Assembly: GCA_015058145.1 (NCBI GenBank)
Contig: SVCX01000005.1
Coordinates: forward strand, 1 to 61,604
Length of the DNA stretch: 61,604 bases
Direction of reading: 5' to 3'
Source of the DNA: Clostridiales bacterium
GTDB taxonomy: Bacteria; Bacillota; Clostridia; Peptostreptococcales; Anaerovoracaceae
Shown here: positions 5,971-14,233 of the stretch, piece by piece
How the letters are laid out: every line of letters starts with the position of its first letter
Position numbering within the stretch: position 1 is the first letter of the stretch
The notes under the pieces: model-generated
What the model saw: the letters and a program-made list of their open reading frames with translations, nothing else
Told to the model about the DNA's origin: nothing
Databases searched by the model: none
Translations under genes and position numbers: made by a program

Positions 5971-6729
5971 GTGAATGATATGAATGATTGGAGAAAAAAG
6001 ATATACGACGTCCTGGAACCGGGCATCAGAGAAGGCTCTCTGAGCCGCGTTTATGATATCTTCATGATCGTCGTCATCATTCTCTGCACGATTCCTCTGA
6101 TGGTCCGGGAAACGAACGCGGTGTTCGACGTATTCGACGGTATCGCAGTTACCGTCTTCAGCATCGACTACATTCTGCGGCTGGTCACAGCCGATTACTA
6201 CTTCAAGGACCACAGGCTTCGGTCATTTCTGCGGTATCCGGTTTCCCCTCTGGCAATCATCGATCTGTTGTCGATCCTGCCGTTCATCTCGCCGCTTCAC
6301 AATGGTTTCAGAGCGCTCCGTCTGCTGCGGCTTATCATCGCCCTGCGCGTGATTGCCCTGCTGCGGTACTCCAAGAGCGTGCAGATTCTAAAACGGGTAT
6401 TCCAGAGGCAGAAAGAAGCACTTCTGGCGGTATTCGGATTTACACTCGCGTACATTCTGATCACCGCAATCATCATGTTCCAGATTGAGCCGGACACCTT
6501 CGGTAATTTTCTGAATGCGTTCTACTGGGCGACGGTATCCCTGGCGACCGTAGGATACGGTGACATCACCGCAGTTTCATCTATGGGGCGGCTGTTCACC
6601 ATTCTTTCCACCTTTGTCGGCATCGCGGTCATCGCCCTTCCTGCCGGCGTCGTTACGGCCGGGTATCTGGAGGAGATACGGATTCTGAATGAAGAACAGA
6701 AAGTAAGGAAAGAGAAAAGCGAGGACTAG
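5971..6729 (+). CDS. Voltage-gated (Kv-type) potassium channel
   Basis: The 252-residue membrane protein has six predicted membrane segments. S4 is arginine-rich (RALRLLRLIIALR), the pore loop carries the selectivity filter TVGYGD, and S6 ends in a charged cytoplasmic tail. The architecture matches small prokaryotic Kv channels that pass K+ in response to membrane potential. No RCK or cyclic-nucleotide domain follows. A terminator overlaps the stop codon. Confidence 0.92.
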   Translation: MNDMNDWRKKIYDVLEPGIREGSLSRVYDIFMIVVIILCTIPLMVRETNAVFDVFDGIAVTVFSIDYILRLVTADYYFKDHRLRSFLRYPVSPLAIIDLLSILPFISPLHNGFRALRLLRLIIALRVIALLRYSKSVQILKRVFQRQKEALLAVFGFTLAYILITAIIMFQIEPDTFGNFLNAFYWATVSLATVGYGDITAVSSMGRLFTILSTFVGIAVIALPAGVVTAGYLEEIRILNEEQKVRKEKSED

Positions 6730-6741
6730 CCTCGCTTTTTT
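6718..6741. terminator. Bidirectional terminator between convergent genes
   Basis: AGCGAGG (6718-6724) pairs with CCTCGCT (6730-6736) and six T follow on the plus strand. The minus strand continues with TTTCTCTTTCC. It overlaps the channel gene's stop codon. Confidence 0.85.
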
Positions 6742-6742
6742 G

Positions 6743-7357
6743 TTATATCTTATCTAATGAAACGTCCCCAATGATGTTGCCTAGGTCGATGTTCTTCTGA
6801 ATCATCGGTTTCGATACTTCGTCCCACAGAATCTGAGACCCTTCGGCAGTGCGGCGCTGGCGTTCGATGGCCTGGGAGAGTCGGATACCCTTCTCTTTCC
6901 AGTCTTTTCCCTCGGATGCGTCATTCTGCATGACGGGCTGCACATTGTCCAGCGACCGGGCGAACTTAGCTTCAGGCGTGTTTCCTTCTTCGAACTCATG
7001 GAAGAGTTGGAACATCCAGTCCCGCTGGTCCTCCGGAAGCATACCGAAGATCCGGTCTGCAGCCTTTGCTTCTCGTTCCGCCTGGGATTTCAGGCCCTCG
7101 GTGTCGTAGGCGTAAGTGTCTCCCGCGTCAATTTCCACGATGTCGTGAATCAGAAGCATCTCGATGACCTTGAGCAGGTCTACGTCCTCATTGGAGTATT
7201 CCTGTAGGATCATGGCCATGATGCTCATATGCCAGGCGTGCTCCGCGTCGTTTTCCCGACGGCTGCCATCGCAGAGGAACGACTGGCGGAATACTTCCTT
7301 CTCTTTATCCACTTCACGGCAGAAATCCATCTGCCGGGTTAGTCTTTCTTTGTCTAT
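6743..7357 (-). CDS. HD-domain phosphohydrolase (YfbR/HD_3 type)
   Basis: The protein of about 204 residues has a metal-dependent HD fold: H in DAEHAWHMS, the HD pair in LLIHDIVE with the following D of AGDTYAYD, and a distal SLDNVQP aspartate. Relatives act as 5'-deoxynucleotidases or similar nucleotide phosphatases, so substrate is inferred only at that level. The start is MIDKERL, where GGTGA lies 5 nt upstream within the end of the preceding zinc-ribbon gene; the longer upstream frame overlaps that gene. It forms a two-gene unit with the zinc-ribbon protein. Confidence 0.85.
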   Translation of the reverse strand: MDKERLTRQMDFCREVDKEKEVFRQSFLCDGSRRENDAEHAWHMSIMAMILQEYSNEDVDLLKVIEMLLIHDIVEIDAGDTYAYDTEGLKSQAEREAKAADRIFGMLPEDQRDWMFQLFHEFEEGNTPEAKFARSLDNVQPVMQNDASEGKDWKEKGIRLSQAIERQRRTAEGSQILWDEVSKPMIQKNIDLGNIIGDVSLDKI

Positions 7358-7365
7358 CATTGGTT

Positions 7366-7584
7366 TCACCGTGCGTTTCTTATGGCTTCTTCCATGTTTT
7401 CGTCCCACTGGAGCTTGCAGCTTTTGCATTTGAAGGTGCGGCTGCTGCCCGTACCGCAGCAGGCAGTGCAAACAATGGCGCGCCCCTCCTTCACTTCTTG
7501 GCGAAGTTCCGGGACGGCCAGGATCATGCTGGATGTCAGCACGCGGACTACGTTGTCGGAATCACATCTTGGACAGGTTTTCAT
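7366..7584 (-). CDS. Small zinc-ribbon protein
   Basis: The 72-residue protein begins with CPRC and carries CTACCGTG and CKSC further on, so it likely holds one or two zinc sites of the zinc-ribbon or DnaJ-like type. No enzymatic motif is visible. It is flanked closely by the lipoprotein gene (3 nt) and the HD gene (8 nt), consistent with one operon. Function unknown. Confidence 0.75.
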   Translation of the reverse strand: MKTCPRCDSDNVVRVLTSSMILAVPELRQEVKEGRAIVCTACCGTGSSRTFKCKSCKLQWDENMEEAIRNAR

Positions 7585-7587
7585 GAG

Positions 7588-8382
7588 TTATTTCCTAAGT
7601 AATGTTATGACATCCGTATTCTCGCCGGTTCCGCTCATCCAGTCATTATCGACTTCGTATTCATAGGCATCGTTACCGGCTTCGTTCGTATCCGGATCGG
7701 TGTAGTCGAGTGTTATATACATACTTCCGTCGGATTTCCAGGTTCCGTCTGCGTCCACTGAGCCATTCTTATAGTGCATGGTTCCGTCATCATTGAGTTT
7801 GAGGAGAATTGCTCCGTCATCCGTTCCCCATTCTCCGGCAACAATAGATGCAAGTCTGGAATCAATGGTCTTGTTGACAATCATCTCCGGGTCTGCCGGG
7901 TCGTCCGTCAGTTTCTCATACGGAGCGTCATTGATTATCGCTGTGTGATCCGTGATGTTTTCGACCACAACGACACCTTCCTTGCCGATTTCTCCGCCGG
8001 CGCTGTATTCACTGAGTTCTGAGGTATAGATTATCTTGCCGTTATCGGTTTCGGAGGTGACAGTCGTTACTCCGCCGCCATCATACTTCACATATTTCTC
8101 CTGAATGCAGAATTCCCCGCTGTCAGGATCAGCTGATAATCCTTGATCCGTCATATAGCCAAAGGAAAAAGCGCTGCTATCCAGACCATCGGCCGGCATC
8201 CAGGCACCAATCAGTTTGGCGCTCATATCGTCCGAAGACTGCGCCTCTGCAGGTTCTTCGGCTGCGGCTGTGGTGCTTTCATTCTCTTGTTCTGCATTCT
8301 GGTCCTCTCCGCAGGCGGTCATGCCGATCATGAGGAGGACGCATATGGCTGTGGTGGCCAGTAATATGAGTCGTTTTTTCAT
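7588..8382 (-). CDS. Secreted lipoprotein, unknown function
   Basis: The 264-residue protein has a lipoprotein signal peptide with lipobox MTAC (Cys24), a low-complexity Glu/Ala/Ser linker and a predicted beta-rich body. A C-terminal segment repeats the pattern of small 'weight of evidence' lipoproteins: GEWGTDDGAILLKLNDDG followed by GTWKSDG, reminiscent of the DUF5640/lipocalin-like modules of clostridial lipoproteins. The start ATG at 8382 is preceded by GGGAG at a rather long 11-nt spacing; a longer upstream frame lacks a signal peptide at its start and is rejected. Confidence 0.8.
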   Translation of the reverse strand: MKKRLILLATTAICVLLMIGMTACGEDQNAEQENESTTAAAEEPAEAQSSDDMSAKLIGAWMPADGLDSSAFSFGYMTDQGLSADPDSGEFCIQEKYVKYDGGGVTTVTSETDNGKIIYTSELSEYSAGGEIGKEGVVVVENITDHTAIINDAPYEKLTDDPADPEMIVNKTIDSRLASIVAGEWGTDDGAILLKLNDDGTMHYKNGSVDADGTWKSDGSMYITLDYTDPDTNEAGNDAYEYEVDNDWMSGTGENTDVITLLRK

Positions 8383-8561
8383 CTTTTGGTCATCTCCCTT
8401 CTTTGTTGAGGTAATTATATCATAGGTGGGTGATGGGGTGCGGGGAAATGAGATTTTCAGATTCTTCACGAATAGAATTCGCCTCTGTGCGTGTTTTATC
8501 GCGTACTTAGACCCATTCATCCAACTCTCTTTTCCTTTCTGAAATCGATGATTTCTGTTGT

Positions 8562-8710
8562 TTGGGTAATATTCGACATTATTATGTGGAAAATACCCAT
8601 AGTTTTTCGAAATCCTTACCCATAAAAACTCGGTAGTGAAAATTTTTATGGGTAAGATTCTCACTTTCCTATGGGGAAAATACCCATAAAAATCCCATTC
8701 CGTACCCATA
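8562..8710. repeat. TACCCATA-box palindromic intergenic repeat
   Basis: This AT-rich stretch holds six copies of TGGGTA/TACCCA in both orientations. TTACCCATAAAAA (8616-8628) and TTTTTATGGGTAA (8643-8655) are a perfect 13-bp inverted repeat. The first 61 bp align well with 28225-28284 in another intergenic space. No open frame fits, and I do not recognise the family. Confidence 0.7.
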
Positions 8711-8810
8711 ACACAAGAATGACGTTCCTAAAAGCTCGAATTGTGCTATTTCAATGGTGCTGATTCGGCTCTAATTGGTCATTTTTCGCACCAATAGGAA
8801 GGATGAGGGG

Positions 8811-8907
8811 AATTGAGCGGCGGGGCCCCTGCCCCTCCGCCGTCCTGCGCCGCCCCGCACAGGCGGCTTGGACCCGTCGCTACAGAACTGTCCACCGGAC
8901 AGTTCTG
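8811..8907. other. GC-rich segment ending in an 11-bp perfect hairpin
   Basis: A GC-rich tract (about 8815-8870) unlike its AT-rich surroundings is followed by CAGAACTGTCC (8883-8893) facing its complement GGACAGTTCTG (8897-8907) across 3 nt. There is no T-run and no gene. It may be a leftover of a mobile element or a protein-binding site. Confidence 0.45.
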
Positions 8908-8935
8908 CTTCACGCTCCGGCCCTCGTATCATAGA

Positions 8936-8984
8936 AGTATAGTAATATCCTTTGTTTCCAAAAGGATAATGCTATACTTTTTTT
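8936..8984 (+). terminator. Strong two-part hairpin with T-run upstream of the IS110 element
   Basis: AGTATAG (8936-8942) pairs with CTATACT (8972-8978) and the inner ATCCTTT pairs with AAAGGAT; seven T follow on the plus strand. The mirror strand also ends in A/T-rich sequence. It could shield the insertion element from read-through or mark the pre-insertion site. Confidence 0.6.
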
Positions 8985-9165
8985 GATACTGTGGATTAGT
9001 TCACGCGCCCTACCACTTTGATGGTTACCGAAAGGCTCTAACCACAGTCGTCTTGTTGATCTGTTAATGAGTTAGATACCGCCAGACGGTTTATGTAGAA
9101 CGAGGTTACGGAAACAGGATGTACTGTGGGCCCTAAAACAGTGTCGAATTCTTTTACAGGAGGTT
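8985..9165 (+). ncRNA. Candidate bridge RNA of the IS110 element
   Basis: In IS110-type elements the non-coding end upstream of the transposase is known to encode a bispecific bridge RNA. Here ACTGTGG-TTAG (8988-8999, one bulge) pairs with CTAACCACAGT (9038-9048) around a large internal loop, and a smaller ACCG/CGGT stem and an ACTGT/ACAGT stem follow before the ribosome binding site. That is compatible with guide loops, but no donor or target pairing was demonstrated. Confidence 0.45.
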
Positions 9166-9169
9166 TTTT

Positions 9170-10345
9170 ATGATTTATGTTGGAATTGATGTGGCTAAAG
9201 ATAAACACGATTGCTTCATCATGGATTCAGATGGAACGGTGTTATTTGATGTGTTCACCATATCAAATACACGGACTGGCTTTGTCGAATTGCTGGATTG
9301 CATCAAGTCAGTTACTCGATCATCTGAAAATGTGACGATAGGGCTTGAAGCAACCGGACACTTTAGCTACAACATCCAGAGTTTCCTGACTGACAACAAT
9401 ATGCCGCCTGTTGTCATCAATCCGCTCTACACCAATCAGTTCAGAAAAGCGACTAGTCTCCGAAGAACAAAGACTGATCGCATTGATGCACGCAACATTG
9501 CATTCTTGCTTTCATCTGGTTTTGACTTCAAGCCCTGTCGATGTGAATCATATCATATTAGCGAATTAAAATCACTAACACGCTATCGGTTTGAAAAAGC
9601 ACAGGAACGAGGAAGGTTGAAAGTTTCAGTAACACGTCTTGTTACAATACTTTTCCCAGAGCTGCTTCACTGCGTATATTCCATACACTCTACTGCGATA
9701 TACCAGATGTTATTAAACTATCCATCGGCCAAGTTGATTGCAGAGGCTCATCTGACACGATTATCCAGTTTACTCAACAAGTATTCATTGAATCATTTTA
9801 AGAAGGATTTTGCTATTCATGTTCGGGCTGAAGCCCGTCAGTCCATAGGACTTGATTTGCGCGCAAAATCCATTGAGCTGCAACATACGATCAAGTTAAT
9901 TCAAGAATATGACCGCGAGATTAATGAGTTGGACGAATTGATCAAAGATTACATGAATCAGTTGCATTCTCCAATCACAACGATTCCAGGGATAGGGACT
10001 AACCTCGGGTCAATTATCCTAGCGGAAATCGGAGATATTAATCGCTTTGAAAATGCAGATAAGCTTCTGGCTTTTTCCGGAATGTCGCCCTCCACATACC
10101 AATCGGGAACTTATGAATCGAATAATGCCCGAATGGAGAAAAGAGGATCAAAATACTTGCGGTATGCGCTTTTTAATGCGGCGAGATATGTATGCCAGTG
10201 GGATCCAACTTTTGCGGCGTATCTTGAGAAAAAACAATGTGAAGGCAAGCACTATTATGTTGCTCTTTCACATGTAGTGAAAAAACTCGTTCGAGTCATT
10301 TTCCATCTGTTGAAAACGAATCAGGAATACATTTCTCGAGCATAA
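9170..10345 (+). CDS. IS110-family transposase (DEDD/serine recombinase)
   Basis: The 391-residue protein has the N-terminal RuvC-like DEDD domain (GIDVAKDKHD, then EATGHF, then KTDRIDARNIA) and the C-terminal Tnp_20 domain with the GIGTNLGSIILAEIGD helix-hairpin-helix-like segment and the serine-bearing PSTYQSG. All parts are present and the length is normal, so it is probably active. AGGAGG lies just upstream of the ATG. Confidence 0.95.
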   Translation: MIYVGIDVAKDKHDCFIMDSDGTVLFDVFTISNTRTGFVELLDCIKSVTRSSENVTIGLEATGHFSYNIQSFLTDNNMPPVVINPLYTNQFRKATSLRRTKTDRIDARNIAFLLSSGFDFKPCRCESYHISELKSLTRYRFEKAQERGRLKVSVTRLVTILFPELLHCVYSIHSTAIYQMLLNYPSAKLIAEAHLTRLSSLLNKYSLNHFKKDFAIHVRAEARQSIGLDLRAKSIELQHTIKLIQEYDREINELDELIKDYMNQLHSPITTIPGIGTNLGSIILAEIGDINRFENADKLLAFSGMSPSTYQSGTYESNNARMEKRGSKYLRYALFNAARYVCQWDPTFAAYLEKKQCEGKHYYVALSHVVKKLVRVIFHLLKTNQEYISRA

Positions 10346-10389
10346 AACAGTTTTCATTTCGCCCATTAGGGTTTATTTGTTATGCCCAA

Positions 10390-10404
10390 AAAAGCAGCGC
10401 TTTT
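10390..10404 (-). terminator. Terminator of tRNA-Gly(CCC)
   Basis: On the minus strand AAAAGC-GCT-GCTTTT is followed by TT. A larger AAAGACT/AGTCTTT hairpin with CTTT lies just before it (about 10424-10443). Together they end the tRNA transcript and face the end of the IS110 gene. Confidence 0.6.
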
Positions 10405-10462
10405 CACGCAAAGAAAGACTTGACTAAAGATAGTTAGTCTTTCGGGGGCACGTTTTTCGTTA

Positions 10463-10536
10463 TGGAGCGGATGAGGGGAATCGAACCCCCAACCTCAGCT
10501 TGGGAAGCTGATATTTTACCACTAAACTACATCCGC
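10463..10536 (-). tRNA. tRNA-Gly(CCC)
   Basis: Loop TTCCCAA between TCAGC and GCTGA gives CCC. The acceptor GCGGATG/CATCCGC is perfect, with U73 and encoded CCA. It is a single gene outside the main array. Confidence 0.94.
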
Positions 10537-10609
10537 ATAGATTGCAGGCGGGGTGGTTTCGCCCGCCCGCTAGTTATATTATAATCCAAAATCTCGCCTT
10601 TTGCACTGG

Positions 10610-11401
10610 CTACTGGGAAATTGGTACTACTACTTCAGGTTCAAACTTCTCTTCCTCCTCGAAGTCGTTCTCTCCGATCAGGGTCAGGTACAGTGCCGCG
10701 TTGGCGTTCTGTCTGTACGGCTCGGTCCAGAATACGTTCACCAGTCCGCAGGTGATGCAGCCGAGCAGGTACCATCCGATATAGGACAGGTCGAAGACGA
10801 AGGTGTTCCACTTGTGGCCGTTCATGAGCTTACGCGAGGCGGTGATGACTTGCGTCGCCGAGAGTTCCGGATGGTCGCGCAAAATAAACGGTACCATTCG
10901 ATACGAGTATGCTTTGATCACGCCCGGTACGATGAACAGCAGTGTCCAAAGTATCTGGAACAGGTCTCTCAAAAACAGTGTGATAAAGGTATGTCCGTAC
11001 TTGGTGAATCCGGTTTTCAGGATACCCAGATCCGGGTTCTGATTCTTGGCGTTCTCACGGAAGAATCCGTAGCAGCCCACCTGCAGCGGGTTGAATACGA
11101 AGATCTTGAGGATGAAGCCGATGATGAAGATGACGAAGATTGCCACCAGGATACCTGCGAAGATCATTCCTGCGACGGCCTGGTCTTCTGCAGGCATGCT
11201 TTCTACCGTATTGGTGATGTTCTGCAGTTCCTGGGTGGTCGTATCGTCAACCGGTTCCTCGTCCGATGATGTGCTGAAACTGCTTGCAATGCCTGATCCG
11301 CCGGCCAGTATCGAGATCAGGAATGCTGACAGCACGCTCCTCCAGTAGTTTGCTTTAAATCTTTCTTTTCCGCGTAATTTAAGTTCTTTTCTGTCCCACA
11401 T
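10610..11401 (-). CDS. DUF975-family membrane protein
   Basis: The 263-residue protein starts with the family signature of a charged segment (RKELKLRGKERFKANYW) and has about five membrane segments, with the conserved stretch PDLGILKTGF, the FIVPGVIKAYSY segment and the DLSYIGWYLL segment typical of DUF975. Members are integral membrane proteins of unknown function. The acidic C-terminus is cytoplasmic. A GC-rich hairpin without T-run follows at about 10543-10570. Confidence 0.85.
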   Translation of the reverse strand: MWDRKELKLRGKERFKANYWRSVLSAFLISILAGGSGIASSFSTSSDEEPVDDTTTQELQNITNTVESMPAEDQAVAGMIFAGILVAIFVIFIIGFILKIFVFNPLQVGCYGFFRENAKNQNPDLGILKTGFTKYGHTFITLFLRDLFQILWTLLFIVPGVIKAYSYRMVPFILRDHPELSATQVITASRKLMNGHKWNTFVFDLSYIGWYLLGCITCGLVNVFWTEPYRQNANAALYLTLIGENDFEEEEKFEPEVVVPISQ

Positions 11402-11449
11402 ATCTAGTTCTTTCCTCCAATAGTCCCTTCCAATACCCCTGACAACACG

Positions 11450-12121
11450 CTACCTAGTATATAACTCTGCCGCCAGCTGCGCAACCCTGATCGGCGATTC
11501 TGGAAAGTCGCTGATGGTGTGCTCTTCCCCCGGGAAGATGGTCAGCGGATATCCGAAACGATCCGTGAATGCGATGGCTGCTTCTACCTTCACGGTGCTG
11601 TCGCACGCTCCGTGTGCAAAGGCCATAGCCACTCCTTCGGGCTTTGCCTGCTCATACAAAGCAAACAGATCCGGCAGTTCCACGTCGTCGGCTCCTTCGT
11701 CTATTGCGAGCTCCGGGAAGTTCACCGCGGCGCAGCGCAGGAAGGCTTTGCATCCTCTGTGCGGACGTGTCGCCAGGTAGATGCACGTGATGTAGGCGCC
11801 GAAACTGGAGCCGAAGTAGCAGAGTTCCGTTTCCGGAAACCGCTCAGCCAGATAGTCCTCCACGCAGGCCAGGCTGTCCAGGCAGTTCTCGACGGTGAGT
11901 TCCTCTTCCGCCGCCTGGGCGGTTCCGTGGTGCGGCTGGTCGTAGGCCAGAACGCCGAAGCCTTTGCCCGGCAGTTGACGCATCAGGTTGGCCGCGTTCG
12001 CACTCTCCTTGCTGCTGTCGTAGCCGTGGACCACGATGACCAGCTTCTCTAGGCCCTCCGGAAACTCCGCGATGCAGGGAACCTGGTGGCCGTTTGCTTT
12101 TGTCAGTAAGATCTTTTCCAT
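11450..12121 (-). CDS. Alpha/beta-hydrolase (dienelactone hydrolase/prolyl peptidase-like)
   Basis: The protein of about 223 residues has the hydrolase fold: HGYDSSKES oxyanion segment, nucleophile elbow GSSFGA, acid in the HGACDSTV region and catalytic histidine in GEEHTISDF. Substrate is unknown. The start is MEKILL at 12121: TATAAT sits so close upstream (12128-12133) that transcription should begin at or next to the ATG, so the mRNA may be leaderless and no Shine-Dalgarno is visible. Confidence 0.85.
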   Translation of the reverse strand: MEKILLTKANGHQVPCIAEFPEGLEKLVIVVHGYDSSKESANAANLMRQLPGKGFGVLAYDQPHHGTAQAAEEELTVENCLDSLACVEDYLAERFPETELCYFGSSFGAYITCIYLATRPHRGCKAFLRCAAVNFPELAIDEGADDVELPDLFALYEQAKPEGVAMAFAHGACDSTVKVEAAIAFTDRFGYPLTIFPGEEHTISDFPESPIRVAQLAAELYTR

Positions 12122-12127
12122 GCTCTG

Positions 12128-12133
12128 ATTATA
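12128..12133 (-). promoter_or_regulatory. -10 element of the hydrolase gene
   Basis: A consensus TATAAT on the minus strand leaves only 6 nt before the start codon. No clear -35 is present because the tRNA-Pro terminator occupies that position. Confidence 0.55.
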
Positions 12134-12147
12134 CCACAAGAATGAAA

Positions 12148-12177
12148 AACGCCGAGGTGCGTGTCTGCCTCAGCGTT
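12148..12177. terminator. Terminator after tRNA-Pro(CGG)
   Basis: AACGCCGAGG (12148-12157) pairs with CCTCAGCGTT (12168-12177). Both strands continue with T-rich sequence, so it is bidirectional. It mainly ends the tRNA-Pro transcript. Confidence 0.8.
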
Positions 12178-12183
12178 TTTCTT

Positions 12184-12260
<77 letters not shown>

Positions 12261-12290
12261 ATATTGGCCATTACGGCCCGTGCGAAGAGT

Positions 12291-12319
12291 ATTGTAACAC
12301 TTCGCACTGGTTAAAGCAA
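12291..12319 (-). promoter_or_regulatory. Sigma-A type promoter of tRNA-Pro
   Basis: On the minus strand TTGCTT (12319-12314) and TACAAT (12296-12291) are separated by 17 bp. The spacer overlaps an 8-bp hairpin (GTGCGAAG/CTTCGCAC) that may also end the ribF operon. Confidence 0.7.
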
Positions 12320-12326
12320 ATGTTTT

Positions 12327-13256
12327 TTAACGGTTCTGCCTGTGCCAGACCCTCGCCTCGATGGAATCGCTCTCGATTTGCTTCTTGAGTTCGTCGATGC
12401 CATCGAATTTCCGCTCCCCGCGGGTGTGCTTGATGAAGTCCACGCGGATCTGCTTGCCGTAGACGTCCTCGTTGAAGTCGAAGATGTGGGTCTCGATGTT
12501 CTTCTCGTAGGTGCCGATGGTCGGCTTGACGCCCACGTTGGTCACGCTCGGACGGGTTACGCCGTCGATGGTGCAGGTGGTGATATAGACGCCGTTCGGC
12601 GGGGTGATCATGGTGTCGTCCACCAGAGTGTTGCAAGTTGGGAATCCGATGGTTCTCCCTATCTTGTTGCCCACGATGATCTCGCCGCTGACGGAGTACA
12701 TTCTGCCCATGAACTTCGCCGCTTCCTCCATGCGCCCTTCTTCGATAAGCTGGCGGATGTGAGTGCTGCTGACAACGACGCCGTCGATGATGTACGGTTC
12801 CTGCACGTGGATGCCGAAGCCGTGCTTCAGTCCCTCGTGCATGAGGATTTCCGGCGTGCCGGAGGCTTTGTAGCCGAAGCTGTAGTTGAAGCCGCAGTAT
12901 GCCTCGCGGATGTTGAACCGCTTGACCAGAATCTCCTCGATGAAGGCCTCTGGGCTCATGCGCAGGATTTCCTCGGTGAAGGGGACGTTGAACACGTAGT
13001 CCACGCCCATCTCGCCCAGAATCCTCAGTTTATCCTCAGGATAGAGGATGTTCTTGACCTGAGGCACGTTCTTCAGAATCGAACTGGTGTGGTTGGAGAA
13101 GGTGAAAACAGCGCTCTTCAGACCTGCCGCCTCCGCTTCTTTGACCGTGCGGCCGATGATCTCCTGATGTCCCTTGTGGACTCCGTCGAAATTGCCCAGC
13201 GCCACTACCGTCGGCTCTATATTGTTGATGTCTTCCAGTCTTTCAAATACGATCAT
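12327..13256 (-). CDS. ribF: Bifunctional riboflavin kinase/FAD synthetase
   Basis: The 309-residue protein makes FMN from riboflavin and then FAD. The N-terminal nucleotidyltransferase domain shows GNFDGVHKGHQ, and STHIRQLI ends that domain. The C-terminal flavokinase domain shows IGFPTCNT and PPNGVY. The start ATG (13256) overlaps the truB stop by 4 nt, whereas the longer open frame upstream is the shadow of truB. It is the last gene of the rimP-ribF operon. Confidence 0.95.
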   Translation of the reverse strand: MIVFERLEDINNIEPTVVALGNFDGVHKGHQEIIGRTVKEAEAAGLKSAVFTFSNHTSSILKNVPQVKNILYPEDKLRILGEMGVDYVFNVPFTEEILRMSPEAFIEEILVKRFNIREAYCGFNYSFGYKASGTPEILMHEGLKHGFGIHVQEPYIIDGVVVSSTHIRQLIEEGRMEEAAKFMGRMYSVSGEIIVGNKIGRTIGFPTCNTLVDDTMITPPNGVYITTCTIDGVTRPSVTNVGVKPTIGTYEKNIETHIFDFNEDVYGKQIRVDFIKHTRGERKFDGIDELKKQIESDSIEARVWHRQNR

Positions 13257-14233
13257 ATCAGTACTTTGTCTGCTTTTAATCTTCCAGTCTCGTTGTCTAT
13301 GTATCCGGTTCCCAGGAATTCCCCGGTCTCCGCCTCGTACACTTTGTAAATGAAGGCGTAATCCCTGCCCCGGGCGTTCTGCAGGCCCGCCACCTCCGGG
13401 TCCGTCTCCTCTTCCACCGTCACCTGGGTCATCCAGATGCTGTTGCCTTTGCGAAAGTAGTCGGCCCGCTCTGATGGCATGGTGATTCTGCCGAAGTGCA
13501 CCAGCACCTCGTCCACGGGCAAAAGCATCTGCTCCAGCTCCGCTCCGTCCATGGTCTTCACGTCCTCGGCGGACACTTTGGCCTGTTCGATGTGGATGGG
13601 CCCCACCGCCGTGCGCTCCAGAGCCGTCATGGTGCATCCGCACCCGAGCCGCGCCCCGATGTCGCTGCAGATGGTCCGCACGTAGGTGCCCTTCGAACAC
13701 TCTATCTCAAAGGCGAACTGCCCCGTCTCCATATCCACGTCGATGACAGAGATGCGGTCGACGAAGGCCTTCCGCGGTTTGATCTCGAAATCGATCTCCT
13801 TGCCTTTGTACGCGTAGTCGTAGAGGCGCTTGCCGTCGACTCTCACAGCAGAGTACTTGGGCGGGATCTGCTCGATTTCACCCTGAAAAGAAGCGATAGC
13901 CTCCAGGATATCGGCCTTTGCGATGCCCTTCTCCTGCTGAATCTGTTCCCAGGGCTGTTCTTCCAGGACCTGGCCCCAGATATCCAGGGTGTCCGTCGTC
14001 ACGCCCAGTTTGGCGGCGCAGACGTAGGTTTTGCTGTCCAGCTCCGTGTATTCCATGATGCGGGTGGCCTGGCCCACAAAAACAGGCAGTACGCCTGTCG
14101 CCATAGGGTCAAGAGTACCGCCGTGGCCCACTTTCTTGACGCCTTTGACGCCAAGAGCCCTGCGGCACACCGCCACGCAGTCGCTGGACGTCCAGTTCTG
14201 GGGTTTGTAAAGTACCAGAATTCCGTCTCTCAT
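13253..14233 (-). CDS. truB: tRNA pseudouridine(55) synthase
   Basis: The 326-residue protein isomerises U55 in the T loop of tRNAs. The catalytic aspartate lies in GGTLDPMATG, and the YSAVRVDGKR and GTYVRTI motifs are intact. The C-terminal extension resembles a PUA domain. It overlaps nrnA by 1 nt and ribF by 4 nt, indicating tight translational coupling. Confidence 0.96.
   Translation of the reverse strand: MRDGILVLYKPQNWTSSDCVAVCRRALGVKGVKKVGHGGTLDPMATGVLPVFVGQATRIMEYTELDSKTYVCAAKLGVTTDTLDIWGQVLEEQPWEQIQQEKGIAKADILEAIASFQGEIEQIPPKYSAVRVDGKRLYDYAYKGKEIDFEIKPRKAFVDRISVIDVDMETGQFAFEIECSKGTYVRTICSDIGARLGCGCTMTALERTAVGPIHIEQAKVSAEDVKTMDGAELEQMLLPVDEVLVHFGRITMPSERADYFRKGNSIWMTQVTVEEETDPEVAGLQNARGRDYAFIYKVYEAETGEFLGTGYIDNETGRLKADKVLI

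Larger units (their letters stand above)
8985..10387 (+). mobile_element. IS110-family insertion sequence (boundaries approximate)
   Basis: A single IS110 transposase gene is preceded by about 185 bp of structured non-coding sequence and followed by a short tail. IS110 elements lack terminal inverted repeats, so the ends cannot be fixed by eye. The left limit is set after the hairpin at 8936-8984 and the right limit before the tRNA-Gly terminator. Confidence 0.65.

Noticed and set aside
12327-13700. Longer form of ribF starting at 13700
   Set aside because: The extra 148 codons are the shadow of truB; the ATG at 13256 overlaps truB in the usual coupled way.
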